Shown here one piece after another: positions 47,026 through 57,046 of a stretch of 64,000 bases of DNA. Made by a program: the position numbers and the translations under genes. The notes under the pieces are model-generated. The model was not told the DNA's origin. It was given only the letters and a program-made list of their open reading frames with translations, and did no database searches. The stretch covers positions 116,372 to 180,371 of the forward strand of contig NZ_OBMO01000010.1 of NCBI RefSeq assembly GCF_900217905.1. The letters are read 5' to 3'. Source of the DNA: Alloalcanivorax xenomutans. Lineage in GTDB: Bacteria > Pseudomonadota > Gammaproteobacteria > Pseudomonadales > Alcanivoracaceae. Within the stretch, counting starts at the first letter, position 1. Each line of letters opens with the position of its first letter.

Positions 47026-48660
47026 ATGAGCAACGATCTGACCATCCAGCGTACCGCGGAAGCCGTGGAGTCACCGCTCTTGATCAACAGTATCCTGGAG
47101 GCCGGCGTTCGCAACGCACCCAATCAGGAAATCGTCTACGCCGACCAGCGGCGGATGACCTATCGGGAAATGGGGGAGCGGGTTGCTCGTCTCGCCAGCG
47201 CCTTGCAACAGCAAGGAGTGAAACCCGGTGATACCGTGGCGGTGATGGACTGGGACACCCATCGCTATCTGGAAGCGTTCTTCGCCGTGCCGATGATGGG
47301 CGCGGTCCTGCACACCGTGAACGTGCGTCTGAGCCCGGAGCAGATTCTCTACACCATCAACCACGCCGAGGATGATGTGATTCTGGTGAACCGGGAATTC
47401 CTGCCGGTGCTGGATCAGATCAAGGACCGCATCGAGACGGTCAAGACTTACATTCTGCTGGATGACGAAGGCGGCGACACCGACACCGCCATTGATCTGG
47501 CCGGTGAGTACGAGGCTCTGGTGGCCCAGGCTTCCGCCCAATTCGATTTCCCGGAGCTGGATGAGAATACCCGTGCCACCACCTTCTACACCACGGGGAC
47601 TACGGGGCTGCCCAAGGGCGTGTACTTCTCCCACCGGCAACTGGTGCTGCACACCTTTGCCGGCCGTGCCGCTCTGACCGGCACCGGTCACGGCCGTTTC
47701 AATCAGAACGACGTGTACATGCCGATCACGCCGATGTTCCACGTGCACGCCTGGGGCGTGCCGTTCGTCGCCACTTTGCTCGGCGTGAAGCAGGTTTATC
47801 CAGGCCGCTATGTGCCGGAAACCCTGCTCAAGCTGCTGATCACTGAAAAGGTGACCTTCTCCCACTGCGTGCCCACCATCATTCAGATGCTGTTGCAATC
47901 GGAAGCGGTGAAGAACATCGATCTGAGTGGCTGGAAGGTGATCATTGGCGGTTCCGCGCTGCCCAAGCCCTTGGCCAAGGGAGCCCTGGAACGTGGTATC
48001 GACATTTACAGCGGTTACGGCATGAGCGAGACCTGTCCGCTGATCTCCCTGGCTCTGCTGACGCCGGAGCTGGAACAGGCCGATCTGGAAACCCAGGCGG
48101 ATTACCGCACCCGCACTGGCCGTCCGGTTCCCATGGTGCAGTGGCGCATTGTCGACGGTGACATGAACGATGTGCCCCACGACGGCAAGTCGCAGGGTGA
48201 GCTGGTGCTGCGCGCCCCCTGGCTGACCCAGGGGTACCTGAAGGACGAGTCCAATTCCCAAGAGTTGTGGCGCGGTGGCTGGATGCACACCGGGGATATC
48301 GGGGTGATCGACGCCGATGGTTGGCTGAAAATCACCGACCGCATCAAGGACGTCATCAAGACCGGCGGCGAGTGGGTATCCTCCCTGGATCTGGAGAGCC
48401 TGATTCTTCAGCACGATGCCGTGCGTGAGTGCGCGGTGGTGGGCGTGCCGGACGAGAAATGGGGTGAACGCCCGGTGGCGCTGGTGGTCAAGGGCGCCGA
48501 AGTGGAAGCGCAGGCGATCATCGACATGGTGGCCGATTATGCCGAGAAGGGTGTGATCAGCCGCTATGGCATCCCGGATCGCGTGGTGTTCGTGGAGGAG
48601 CTGCCACGCACCTCCGTGGGCAAACTGGACAAGAAAAAGATGCGCGCGGAGCTGGTCTGA
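47026..48660 (+). CDS. Acyl-CoA ligase (AlkK-like, medium/long-chain fatty acid)
   Basis: A 544-residue AMP-forming ligase. The P-loop motif is [18 protein letters not shown] (about residues 185-202), and [21 protein letters not shown] and [12 protein letters not shown] are C-terminal hallmarks. The first part ([20 protein letters not shown]) resembles AlkK of alkane degraders. It activates fatty acids before beta-oxidation or wax ester formation. GGAGAG lies before the ATG at 47026. Confidence 0.92.
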   Translation: MSNDLTIQRTAEAVESPLLINSILEAGVRNAPNQEIVYADQRRMTYREMGERVARLASALQQQGVKPGDTVAVMDWDTHRYLEAFFAVPMMGAVLHTVNVRLSPEQILYTINHAEDDVILVNREFLPVLDQIKDRIETVKTYILLDDEGGDTDTAIDLAGEYEALVAQASAQFDFPELDENTRATTFYTTGTTGLPKGVYFSHRQLVLHTFAGRAALTGTGHGRFNQNDVYMPITPMFHVHAWGVPFVATLLGVKQVYPGRYVPETLLKLLITEKVTFSHCVPTIIQMLLQSEAVKNIDLSGWKVIIGGSALPKPLAKGALERGIDIYSGYGMSETCPLISLALLTPELEQADLETQADYRTRTGRPVPMVQWRIVDGDMNDVPHDGKSQGELVLRAPWLTQGYLKDESNSQELWRGGWMHTGDIGVIDADGWLKITDRIKDVIKTGGEWVSSLDLESLILQHDAVRECAVVGVPDEKWGERPVALVVKGAEVEAQAIIDMVADYAEKGVISRYGIPDRVVFVEELPRTSVGKLDKKKMRAELV

Positions 48661-48993
48661 CCCTCCGGCCGGCGGGAGCCCTCCCGCCGGCTTGCCCTTC
48701 CCCCTGTCACATAATGACTGCACAATGCAGTGTCATACTCCGTGGTCTGTTGTATCAAATGTAAGTGCCTTTGAACCCTGGGCGGGTTCCCGGGTCCGAT
48801 CCACGGAATAACGCTCAAGCCTTGGACGGCGTAGAGACCTTAAACGGGCTCTAAGAGCGATCATTACGGAATACAGAACAATCCTTTCTTACCGGCCCGT
48901 GGCAGTGCCGGTACCTTCGGTTGCCTGATTTTTTTATGGGAGCCGGCCCGGTCACGGTTCTCTCCGTGACGGCGTTGTTGCTCGGAGAACAAG
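48661..48993 (+). other. 333-bp gene-free stretch with several nested inverted repeats
   Basis: Contains a 11-bp perfect hairpin (48668-48691, stem GCCGGCGGGAG, loop CC) after the ligase, likely a transcript end; an interrupted dyad ATGACTGCA-CAA-TGCAGTGTCAT (48714-48736); an outer pair TCCGTGG (48740-48746)/CCACGGA (48801-48807) enclosing GAACCC/GGGTTC (48773-48789); and GTCACGG/CCGTGAC (48951-48970) 23 bp before the efflux gene. No protein gene or tRNA is seen. It is either a regulated leader or a small RNA locus. Confidence 0.5.
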
Positions 48994-50082
48994 ATGGTGC
49001 GTGTGGGCGCCTTTGTGGTGGTGATAGTCGTGGCGGCGGTTGCGCTGTTCTGGTGGTGGCGGGCTGAAGAGCCGGCGGCCACCGGAGCCCGGCCGGCGAC
49101 CACGGTCAATGTGATTTCGGCTCTGGTACGTCCCCTGACGGAAAAAGTGGAAGTGGTGGGCAACGCCCGTGCCACCCGCGCCGTGGTACTGTCCGCGGAG
49201 GTGGAAGGCCGGGTGATGCAAGTGCATTTTCAGGAAGGGCAGGCCGTTGACGCCGGAGACCTGCTGGTGGAGCTGGATGACCGCCAGGCGAAAGGCGAGC
49301 GGGACCGGTTGCGCGCTGAATACCAGCGGGCGCTGTCCGATTACCAGCGTGCTTCCCGTCTGATCGACAGCCGTGCCATTTCCCAGGCCGAGGTGGACAA
49401 CCTCAAGAACGGCATGGAAGCGGCCCGGGCGGCTTTGCGGGTGGCCCAGGCCACCTATGAAAAGCATAAGATCCGCGCGCCTTTCGAAGGCGTGGTGGGG
49501 TTGCGCCAGGTCGACCCCGGTGCTTATCTGCAGCCGGGTACGCCGGTGGTCACCCTGGATAGCGTGCGCAATCTGGAAGTGACCTTCGAGGTGCCGGAGC
49601 GCTATCTGGCCCGGGTGAAGCCGGGGCTGGTATTGATGGTGTCCAGCGACAGCTATCCGGAGCGCCTTTTCCAGGGCAAGGTCACGTTGCTGGACTCCCG
49701 CGTCAACGCCGCCAGCCGGACGCTGTCGGTGAAAGGCAGTCTGGACAACAGTGATGGGCTGCTGCGGCCGGGGCAACTGCTGCAAATCGATATCCTGCTC
49801 AGCCAGCATCAGGCCTTGCTGGTACCGGAACAGGCGATTGTCGCCCAGGGCGCCCAGAATTTCGTGTTCGTGGTAGCCGAGAACAACACAGCTTTGCGGT
49901 TGCCGGTGGAGCTGGGTGGGCGCCGGGACGGCTGGGTCGAAGTGGTCCAGGGCCTCGGCGATGACGACGCGGTAATCGTTAACGGGCACAGCCGGCTTGG
50001 CAGCGGCGCGCCGGTGAAGGTGGTCGAGGATGAAGGGGCGCTGCTGCCGTCTCAGCGGGTTCTGCTGGAGACCAGTGCCTGA
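48994..50082 (+). CDS. RND efflux periplasmic adaptor (membrane fusion protein)
   Basis: A 362-residue HlyD/AcrA-family adaptor. An N-terminal membrane anchor (AFVVVIVVAAVALFWWW) replaces a lipoprotein signal. A lipoyl half (VVLSAEVEGRVMQVHFQEG), a helical hairpin (about 100-150), and beta-barrel segments (KIRAPFEGVVGLRQVDPGAY) follow. It shares a base with the downstream pump gene (TGATG). GGAG lies 6 nt before the ATG. Confidence 0.93.
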   Translation: MVRVGAFVVVIVVAAVALFWWWRAEEPAATGARPATTVNVISALVRPLTEKVEVVGNARATRAVVLSAEVEGRVMQVHFQEGQAVDAGDLLVELDDRQAKGERDRLRAEYQRALSDYQRASRLIDSRAISQAEVDNLKNGMEAARAALRVAQATYEKHKIRAPFEGVVGLRQVDPGAYLQPGTPVVTLDSVRNLEVTFEVPERYLARVKPGLVLMVSSDSYPERLFQGKVTLLDSRVNAASRTLSVKGSLDNSDGLLRPGQLLQIDILLSQHQALLVPEQAIVAQGAQNFVFVVAENNTALRLPVELGGRRDGWVEVVQGLGDDDAVIVNGHSRLGSGAPVKVVEDEGALLPSQRVLLETSA

Positions 50083-53000
50083 TGATCCTCAGCGATGTCT
50101 CCATCAAGCGTCCGGTGTTCGCCACCGTGATCAGTCTGCTGATCGTGGTGTTCGGCATCAGCGCCTTGATGAAGCTGCCGGTGCGGGAATATCCGGATAT
50201 CGATCCCCCCGAGGTATCGGTGGCGGTGGAATACCCGGGAGCGGCGCCGGAGGTCATTGATACCCAGATCATCCAGGTCATCGAAGGGGCCATCGCCGGC
50301 GTGGAAGGGGTCCGCCGCATTGAATCCCGTTCCCGCCGGGGGGCCGCCCGCACCTCGGTGGAGTTCAACCTGGACCGGGATCTGGATGTCGCCGCCAACG
50401 ATGTCCGCGACGCGGTGTCGCGGGTGCTCAATCGTTTGCCGGAGGAAGCGGAAGCGCCGGTTATCGCCAAGACCGACGCTGATGCCCGGCCCATCATGTG
50501 GGTCACACTCAGTAGCGACAGTCTGGCGCCGCAGGAACTGACCGATTTCGCTGAACGCTCGCTGGTGGACCGTTTCGCCGTTCTGGGCGGGGTTTCCGAA
50601 GTCATTATCGGCGGTGAACGCCGCTATGCCATGCGCGTATGGCTGGATCGTCAGCGCATGGCCGCCAACGATGTCACTGTCACCGACATCTATAACGCTT
50701 TGCGCGCCAACAACGTGGAATTACCGGCCGGCCGCCTGGATTCCGACAGCCGCAGTTTTACCGTTCGCGCCGACAGCCGGCTTGGCTCGGTGGAAGAGTT
50801 CAACCGCATGGTGGTGCATCGCCAGGGCAATTATCTGTTGCGGCTGGGGGATGTGGCGCGGGTGGCGCTGGGCGTGGAAAACGACGACACCGTGTTGCGA
50901 GCCAACGGCCAGACCGCCATCGGGCTCGGGGTGGTGCGCCAGTCCAAGGCCAATACCGTCACCGTGTCCAACAATGTCCGCGAAGAAATCGAGGCGGTGC
51001 GCAATAACCTGCCCGATGACATCCGCCTGGACGTGAATCACGACGAATCCCTGTTTATCCGCGCGTCCATCAAGGAAGTGCTGGTGACCCTGGCGATGAG
51101 CGTGACGCTGGTGATCCTGGTCATTTTTGTTTTCCTGGGCAATCTGCGCGCCACACTGATCCCGGCGGTCACGATTCCGGTATCCATCGTGGGAGCGTTC
51201 ATTGGTCTGGGGATTCTCGGATTTTCCATCAACGTGCTGACGTTGCTGGCGCTGATTCTGGCCATCGGTCTGGTGGTGGACGATGCCATCGTCATGCTCG
51301 AGAACATCCAGAGGCGTATCGACGAAGGTGAAAGTCGTCTGGTGGCCGCTTTCTTGGGGGCTCGGCAGGTGGCCTTCGCGGTCATTGCCACTACCGCCAC
51401 TCTGGTGGCGGTCTTTGTACCGATCTCTTTCATGGGGGGCGATGTCGGACGTCTGTTTGGCGAGTTCGGTTTTACCCTGGCGGTGGCGGTGATCATTTCC
51501 AGCATAGTGGCGTTGTCCCTGGCTCCGATGCTGTGCTCCCGCTGGTTGCACGCGCACACCCCTGAGCAGGAAAAGCAGGAACAGAACAACCTGCTCAACC
51601 GGGCGCTGAATGGACTCAACCAGGCCTACGGGACGAGATTGGCTAAGACTCTGCGGCGACCCGCTCCCATTGTGGTGATCTCGGTGCTGATCTGCGTGGC
51701 CGCGGGGGGGGTATTCAGCCAGCTGTCCCGGGAACTGGCCCCCACCGAGGATCGGGGTGTGTTCATCGTGTCGGCGAACGCCCCGCAGGGATCCAGTACC
51801 GCATACGCCAGTCACCATATTCAGAAAGTGGAGGAAAGGCTGCTTCCTTTGATCGAGGACGGGGTGGCGGTTCGGGTGTTATCCATTGTCGGTTTTCGCG
51901 GGCAGACCGAGCGTGGTTTCAGCATCGTGCGTCTGGAGCAGTGGGAAGATCGGGACCGGAGACAGCAAGACATCGTTAACGACATTCGCGGCGAAGTCAC
52001 CACCGTGCCCGGTCTGCGCGTATTTGCCGTTAATCCACCGGGATTGGGGCAAAGCGGTTTCGATCAGGAGCTGGAGGTGGTGATCGGGGGGCAGGATTAC
52101 GAATCCGTGGTGGGCTGGAGCGAGACCCTGCGCGCCGCCATGGCCGCCAATCCCAATCTGTTGAGCGTGGACACCGATTACGAGGAAACCCAGCCCCAGG
52201 TGGAAGTGGTGATCGACCGGGACCGGGCGGCGGACTTCGGCATTTCCGCCGCCGAAGTGGGCCAGACCCTGCAAGCCATGTTCGCCACCCTGACGGCCTC
52301 GACTTATATCGACCGGGGCCGTGAATACGATGTCCTATTGGAAGCGCGGGAGCAGGATGCCCGCATTCCGGACGACATCAACTCGATTTACGTACGCACC
52401 GCCAGCGGTGATCTGGTGCCCTTGTCCAGCCTGGTGGAGCTGCGCACCCTGGGGGCGGCGCCGGAACTGAGAAGACTGGACCGTCTGCCGGCGGTAACGC
52501 TTTCCGCGAATCTGGCCCCGGGCTATGACCTGGGCCGCGCGTTGGATTTCATCGAGCAGACGGTGCGGGAAACCCTGCCGCTGGAAGCGCGTTTGAGCTA
52601 CAAAGGCGTTGCCCAGGAATTCACCGAGGCTTCCGCGGCGATTCTGATAACGTTCCTGCTGGCTCTGGTAATCGTCTTCCTGGTGCTGGCGGCGCAATTC
52701 GAAAGCTGGATCCATCCGCTGATCATTATGCTGACGGTGCCCCTGGCGATCGCCGGCGCCATTCTGGCGTTGCGTGTGACCGGCAACAGCCTGAATATCT
52801 ACAGTCAGATCGGTATGGTGATGCTGGTGGGACTGATGGCCAAGAATGGTATTCTTATCGTCGAATTCGCCAATCAGCTGCGCGACCAGGGGCTGGCGGT
52901 ACGTGAGGCGGTCTATCAAGGTGCTATTCTACGCTTCCGGCCCGTATTGATGACGGGTATTTCCACCATCTTTGGCGCGGTCCCCCTGGTGCTGGCCACC

Positions 53001-53183
53001 GGTGCCGGAGCGGAAAGCCGCATGACCATAGGGGTGGTGATTCTCGGTGGCCTGTTGTTCGCCACTGTGCTGACCCTGTTCATTATTCCCGTGCTCTATC
53101 TGTGGCTGGCCCCCTACGCCCGCCCGGCGGACGCGGTGGCTCAGCAGCTGGCGTCGCAAATGCGGCGGGAAACGGATCGCTGA
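50082..53183 (+). CDS. RND efflux pump permease (AcrB/MexB-like)
   Basis: A 1033-residue inner-membrane trimeric pump. The start SDVSIKRPVFATVISLLIVV, the TM4 proton-relay region GLVVDDAIVMLENIQRRI (the DD pair) and VGLMAKNGILIVEFANQL in TM10 are typical. Length matches the family (about 1040). No outer-membrane TolC gene or regulator is adjacent, so it probably uses a shared channel. The substrate is unknown. Confidence 0.95.
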   Translation: MILSDVSIKRPVFATVISLLIVVFGISALMKLPVREYPDIDPPEVSVAVEYPGAAPEVIDTQIIQVIEGAIAGVEGVRRIESRSRRGAARTSVEFNLDRDLDVAANDVRDAVSRVLNRLPEEAEAPVIAKTDADARPIMWVTLSSDSLAPQELTDFAERSLVDRFAVLGGVSEVIIGGERRYAMRVWLDRQRMAANDVTVTDIYNALRANNVELPAGRLDSDSRSFTVRADSRLGSVEEFNRMVVHRQGNYLLRLGDVARVALGVENDDTVLRANGQTAIGLGVVRQSKANTVTVSNNVREEIEAVRNNLPDDIRLDVNHDESLFIRASIKEVLVTLAMSVTLVILVIFVFLGNLRATLIPAVTIPVSIVGAFIGLGILGFSINVLTLLALILAIGLVVDDAIVMLENIQRRIDEGESRLVAAFLGARQVAFAVIATTATLVAVFVPISFMGGDVGRLFGEFGFTLAVAVIISSIVALSLAPMLCSRWLHAHTPEQEKQEQNNLLNRALNGLNQAYGTRLAKTLRRPAPIVVISVLICVAAGGVFSQLSRELAPTEDRGVFIVSANAPQGSSTAYASHHIQKVEERLLPLIEDGVAVRVLSIVGFRGQTERGFSIVRLEQWEDRDRRQQDIVNDIRGEVTTVPGLRVFAVNPPGLGQSGFDQELEVVIGGQDYESVVGWSETLRAAMAANPNLLSVDTDYEETQPQVEVVIDRDRAADFGISAAEVGQTLQAMFATLTASTYIDRGREYDVLLEAREQDARIPDDINSIYVRTASGDLVPLSSLVELRTLGAAPELRRLDRLPAVTLSANLAPGYDLGRALDFIEQTVRETLPLEARLSYKGVAQEFTEASAAILITFLLALVIVFLVLAAQFESWIHPLIIMLTVPLAIAGAILALRVTGNSLNIYSQIGMVMLVGLMAKNGILIVEFANQLRDQGLAVREAVYQGAILRFRPVLMTGISTIFGAVPLVLATGAGAESRMTIGVVILGGLLFATVLTLFIIPVLYLWLAPYARPADAVAQQLASQMRRETDR

Positions 53184-53223
53184 TCCGGCCCCGTCCCGCA
53201 CCGGATATCTCCAGGTAACCCGC

Positions 53224-53886
53224 ATGGATTATCAACTGGTTCGCTCCAAGCGACGTACACTGGCTTTACGAGTGGCGGCCGATGGCCAGGTCGAAGTCCG
53301 CGCGCCGTTACGTCTCGGCCGCCGGCACATCGATGACTTCGTGCACGAACACCGGGACTGGATCCGGCGCCAGCAGGCCTATTGGCGCGCCCGGCCTCGC
53401 CAGCATTGGCGGGAAGGTGATACCGTGCCGCACCTGGGCCGCCCGGTGCGGTTGCGGGTTACCCATGCGGCCAGACCCCGGGTGGAGCTGGAAGGGGATA
53501 TTCTGACCGTGGCGGTGCCGCCGCCGGCGTTGGAGGAGACGGTCAGGGAAGCCGTGGAAGCCTGGTGGCGGCGACAGGCGCGCGACCAGTTCCAGCACAG
53601 TATCGAACGGCAATTCCACTGGTTCGCGGCCCGTGGCCATGAATTACCGGTATTGAGGATCAAGAAAATGCGCACTCGCTGGGGATCTTTGTCCCAGCGG
53701 GGGTACATCAACCTGAACCTGGCGCTGATGCGCTACGACCTTGAGGTGATCGATTACGTGGTAATGCACGAACTTTGTCACTTGGAGTACGCCCATCATG
53801 GACCGCAATTCCATGACCTTATGGATAGACGCATGCCGGACTGGCGGCGTCGAAAACAACGATTGGATCAAGTATTGCCTGAATAA
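53224..53886 (+). CDS. YgjP-like metal-dependent hydrolase (M48-type)
   Basis: A 220-residue zinc metallopeptidase-fold protein with HELCHLEYAHHG, the HExxH active site plus a downstream His, and MRTRWGSLSQRGYINLN, typical of YgjP/DUF45 proteins. Role unknown. It lies 40 bp after the RND gene and 12 bp before gdhA. Confidence 0.92.
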   Translation: MDYQLVRSKRRTLALRVAADGQVEVRAPLRLGRRHIDDFVHEHRDWIRRQQAYWRARPRQHWREGDTVPHLGRPVRLRVTHAARPRVELEGDILTVAVPPPALEETVREAVEAWWRRQARDQFQHSIERQFHWFAARGHELPVLRIKKMRTRWGSLSQRGYINLNLALMRYDLEVIDYVVMHELCHLEYAHHGPQFHDLMDRRMPDWRRRKQRLDQVLPE

Positions 53887-53898
53887 AAGGAGACGGCT

Positions 53899-55239
53899 TT
53901 GACTATAGACATCGATACCCTGATCAATGGACTGCGGGAAAAAGATCCCCATCAAACCTACTTCCACCAGGCGGCCAGTGGTCTGCTTGAAGGGTTGGCG
54001 CCGTTCCTGCGGAACCAGCCTCGCTACGCGGATCCGAGTTTGTTCGCGCGCCTGCTGGAGCCGGAGCGGGTGATCATTTTCCGTGTACCCTGGGTGGATG
54101 ATCAGGGGAGGGTGCAGGTGAACCGTGGCTTCCGTGTGCAAATGAACGGTTCTCTCGGCCCTTATAAAGGCGGATTGCGCTTCCATCCGTCGGTGAATCT
54201 CGATGTCCTGCGTTTCCTGGCTCTGGAACAGACCATCAAGAATGCATTAACCGACCTGCCCCTGGGATCCGGTAAAGGGGGGGCGGATTTTGATCCCCAT
54301 GGCCGTTCCGATGGCGAGATCATGCGATTCTGTCAGGCCTTTATGGCGGAACTGTTCGATCATATCGGTTCCGACGTCGACGTCCCGGCCGGAGATATTG
54401 GTGTCGGAGCCCGGGAAATCGGCTACTTGTTTGGTATGTACCGGAAACTGAACCGCTCCCACGACAGCGGTGCCATCACCGGCAAATCGCCGGTCTTCGG
54501 CGGCAGCCTGCTGCGCACCGAAGCCACCGGCTATGGGTTGGTGTATTTCCTTCAATACATGCTTCAGGAACAGCAAGAGTCCCTGGAGGGGCGGCGGATA
54601 GCGGTGTCCGGCGCTGGTAACGTGGCTCGCTACGCGGCGGAGAAAGCGTTGGCGGAAGGCGCCACGGTCATCACTTTGTCCGACTCCCGCGGTGCCTTGC
54701 ATGCTCCCAACGGGCTGACTCAGGAACATCTGGAGACCCTTGATCGGATCCAGGAGGAAGGTGGTCGCCTCCATCAACTGCCGGAGCACCACGATGGTCT
54801 GACCTACGAAAGCGGCATCAAGCCCTGGCGGTTCCCCTGTGACATCGCCTTGCCCTGTGCAACCCAGAATGAACTGGATGAACAGGACGCCCGTGTTCTG
54901 GTGGAAAATGGCTGCCGCTGGGTGGCGGAGGGCGCCAATATGCCCACCACCACGGAGGCGATTGCCCATTTAGTGAGCCACGGTGTCGGTTACGGACCCG
55001 GCAAGGCCGCCAACGCCGGCGGTGTGGCGGTAAGCGGTCTGGAGATGAGTCAGAACAGCCTGCGTCATCCCTGGAGCCGTGAAGAAGTGGACCGGCGTCT
55101 GCACGACATCATGTCGCGCATCCACCATAAGTGCCTGGAATATGGTGGCCAGGGCAAGCGCCCGGATTATGTCCAGGGCGCCAGTGTGGCCGGCTTCGTG
55201 CGGGTGGCGGAGGCGATGCTGCGCCAGGGCGTGGTCTGA
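53899..55239 (+). CDS. gdhA: NADP-specific glutamate dehydrogenase
   Basis: A 446-residue enzyme that aminates 2-oxoglutarate with ammonia and NADPH. The start is TTG at 53899, preceded by AAGGAGA at a good distance and giving the normal N-terminus DIDTLINGLREKDP. The catalytic lysine motif is LGSGKGGADFDP (usual form GGGKGGSDFDP). FGGSLLRTEATGYG and SGAGNVARYAAEKA bind substrate and nucleotide. Length matches E. coli GdhA (447). Confidence 0.96.
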   Translation: MTIDIDTLINGLREKDPHQTYFHQAASGLLEGLAPFLRNQPRYADPSLFARLLEPERVIIFRVPWVDDQGRVQVNRGFRVQMNGSLGPYKGGLRFHPSVNLDVLRFLALEQTIKNALTDLPLGSGKGGADFDPHGRSDGEIMRFCQAFMAELFDHIGSDVDVPAGDIGVGAREIGYLFGMYRKLNRSHDSGAITGKSPVFGGSLLRTEATGYGLVYFLQYMLQEQQESLEGRRIAVSGAGNVARYAAEKALAEGATVITLSDSRGALHAPNGLTQEHLETLDRIQEEGGRLHQLPEHHDGLTYESGIKPWRFPCDIALPCATQNELDEQDARVLVENGCRWVAEGANMPTTTEAIAHLVSHGVGYGPGKAANAGGVAVSGLEMSQNSLRHPWSREEVDRRLHDIMSRIHHKCLEYGGQGKRPDYVQGASVAGFVRVAEAMLRQGVV

Positions 55240-55292
55240 TCCGCTAAAGGCAGGGCTGTCGCCGCTTGTACGGACGAGCGATTCGGCGGCCT

Positions 55293-56390
55293 TCAACCCC
55301 CGGCTGGTCGTACGGACAATTTGTCCCGGGCCAGTCTTGGCGGGTCTGGAAAATCAATCAAGGCGTCGGCGCCAATCGAACGTAAAAAGGCATCGGCCTG
55401 TTCCCGGGCCGCTGGCTCCATCCCCTTCAGGTGATCGCGAATCCGCTGCACCATCCACAGACTATAGGGACGCAGGATTCTTTCCCCGCGCCGGCCTTCC
55501 AGCTCAAACCCGTGCTTGCCCAGGGTCCGGGGCAGAGGCTCGCCGGGATGCTCCGCCATCCAGGCACTGACCTTGCCGGCGGCGTCCACCAAAGGCGGCA
55601 ACTGTTCCCGGGCCATACGGCGCAGGATCGGCAGCAGCGTGGCGGGGATGTCATCACCATCGTCCAGCGGTTGCCTCAATCGCTGGGGCTGAAACTGCAG
55701 CTCCTCCACCCAGCGTGTCACGTTCGGTGCCCGCCGACGCATTAGCTCACCGGGTGTGGGATCGCGATAGAGATGGGCATAGAGCGGACCGATCAGGCCG
55801 AAGTCGGCCATGGTGGCCTGGGCTCCAAGCAGGGCTGGTGACGAGGCGAAATGGGCATCCAACTCCGCCAGCAGGGCTTCGTAGGCAGTTTCCACCGCGT
55901 CCATCATGTCCGGTGTGGCGCCCAACAGTGACGCGGCGTTGGAGAAAGGCACGGCCAGCTTGCCGCCAATCTTGAACTGCTCTTCGGCGGACGCCTGAGG
56001 CGCATTGAGGGCGCCGAATTCGCCCATTGCCCATTCGCGATCATAGTGCCAACGGTAGTGCATGGCGGGGATCACCAGCCATTCATCCCCGTAGGTTTCC
56101 AGCATCAGTGCGACCAGCTTGCGAATGGGGGTGGCGGGATAGACGGAAGGCGGGCCGTTGGCGCGATCCCGGTCCAGGGTATCGATGATCACAGTGGTGT
56201 CTTGCAGGATCTCGCCGCTTTGGGTGCGCAGTACCGGAATCACTGGTACGCCCACGGAGGGGAGAATCACCTGTCTGTAAACGTCGGCACTGGCGATCAC
56301 TTCCTCGAACGGAAGATCCGCCCAGCGCAGGTAGGCGCGGACTTTGCCAGTGAAGTAGCTGACTTCACCGCCATACAGGGTAATCGTCAT
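55293..56390 (-). CDS. Glutathione S-transferase family protein, long form
   Basis: A 365-residue protein, longer than ordinary GSTs (about 210). Residues about 1-80 are a thioredoxin-fold GST N-domain (LYGGEVSYFTGKVRAYLRWADL, QDTTVIIDTL). A helical GST C-domain follows with ATMADFGLIGPLYAHLYRDP. The last 130 residues are an extra helix-rich region that repeats GST-C-like features (WVEELQFQPQRLRQPLDDGDD). Function unknown. Confidence 0.82.
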   Translation of the reverse strand: MTITLYGGEVSYFTGKVRAYLRWADLPFEEVIASADVYRQVILPSVGVPVIPVLRTQSGEILQDTTVIIDTLDRDRANGPPSVYPATPIRKLVALMLETYGDEWLVIPAMHYRWHYDREWAMGEFGALNAPQASAEEQFKIGGKLAVPFSNAASLLGATPDMMDAVETAYEALLAELDAHFASSPALLGAQATMADFGLIGPLYAHLYRDPTPGELMRRRAPNVTRWVEELQFQPQRLRQPLDDGDDIPATLLPILRRMAREQLPPLVDAAGKVSAWMAEHPGEPLPRTLGKHGFELEGRRGERILRPYSLWMVQRIRDHLKGMEPAAREQADAFLRSIGADALIDFPDPPRLARDKLSVRPAGG

Positions 56391-56554
56391 GGTCTCTGCC
56401 TGGCTTTGTCGATTGTCGTCGTAATACAGGGAGACGTGGCGAGGCCGTCAAGTTGCCGCGGCGGACAGGTTGTCCGGAGCAAAGGGGGAGGTTGGGAGAT
56501 AAAAAAGAAGAATCCGACGGTCCGGCTTTCGCCGTCGCCCTGAGTCCTTAATAT

Positions 56555-56580
56555 GAAAACCCCGCGCGAGGCGGGGCTTT
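56555..56580 (-). terminator. Rho-independent terminator of the cold-shock gene
   Basis: Read on the minus strand: CCCCGC, loop CTCGC, GCGGGG, then TTTTC. The stem follows the stop of the cold-shock gene by about 20 bp. Confidence 0.85.
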
Positions 56581-56598
56581 CCAGCGTACTAAGAAGCC

Positions 56599-56802
56599 TT
56601 AGCCGGCTTCTACGTTAGCTGCCTGCGGGCCTTTCGGGCCCTGCTGGATATCGAAGGAAACTTTCTGACCTTCAGCCAGGGTACGGAACCCGGAGCCTTG
56701 GATCGCGCTGAAGTGAACGAATACGTCCGCACCACCGTCGTCCTGGGAGATGAAACCGAACCCCTTGGACTCGTTGAACCATTTAACGGTACCAGTAGCC
56801 AT
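56599..56802 (-). CDS. Cold-shock protein (CspA family)
   Basis: A 67-residue OB-fold RNA chaperone with RNP1 ESKGFGFI and RNP2 DVFVHF intact. The start [15 protein letters not shown] is standard. A long gap upstream (to 57032) leaves room for the structured 5' leader common for cold-shock genes; none is proven here. It may be constitutive rather than cold-induced. Confidence 0.96.
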   Translation of the reverse strand: MATGTVKWFNESKGFGFISQDDGGADVFVHFSAIQGSGFRTLAEGQKVSFDIQQGPKGPQAANVEAG

Positions 56803-57023
56803 GTGAATCTATACCTCAAAACTTTACATAGGGTTTTGCTTGCAAACCGGAGGAGGGTGTTCGGAGACTTCTCAGCTTCGCGCGGGGGAAGGCAACTACC
56901 AAAACAAACCACCACTGCCTGAATCTGCAGCACTTCCGACTCTACTCCCCTTTTCTAGCCGGCACCACCGATTTTTTTGTAACCGAGGCTCGTGGCGGGA
57001 ATATGGTCCGCAATCGGGGCCGG

Positions 57024-57046
57024 GCCGGTTTCTATTTGAAACCGGC
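57024..57046 (-). terminator. Hairpin spanning the wax synthase stop codon
   Basis: GCCGGTTTC (57024-57032), loop TATTT, GAAACCGGC (57038-57046): a 9-bp perfect stem overlapping the stop codon TAG (57032-57034 on the minus strand). No T-run follows. It may end the transcript or protect the 3' end. Confidence 0.5.

Noticed and set aside
47735..47745. Partial parS-like sequence TGTTCCACGTG in the acyl-CoA ligase gene
   Set aside because: Only the left part matches; the right arm differs, and the codons encode the conserved MFHVHAWG segment of the ligase.
47071..48723. 550-codon open frame on the minus strand opposite the acyl-CoA ligase
   Set aside because: Shadow of a gene with clear AMP-binding motifs.
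48773..48807. tRNA-like T-arm appearance (GGTTCCCGGGTCCGATCC)
   Set aside because: No matching acceptor, D or anticodon stem could be built around it.
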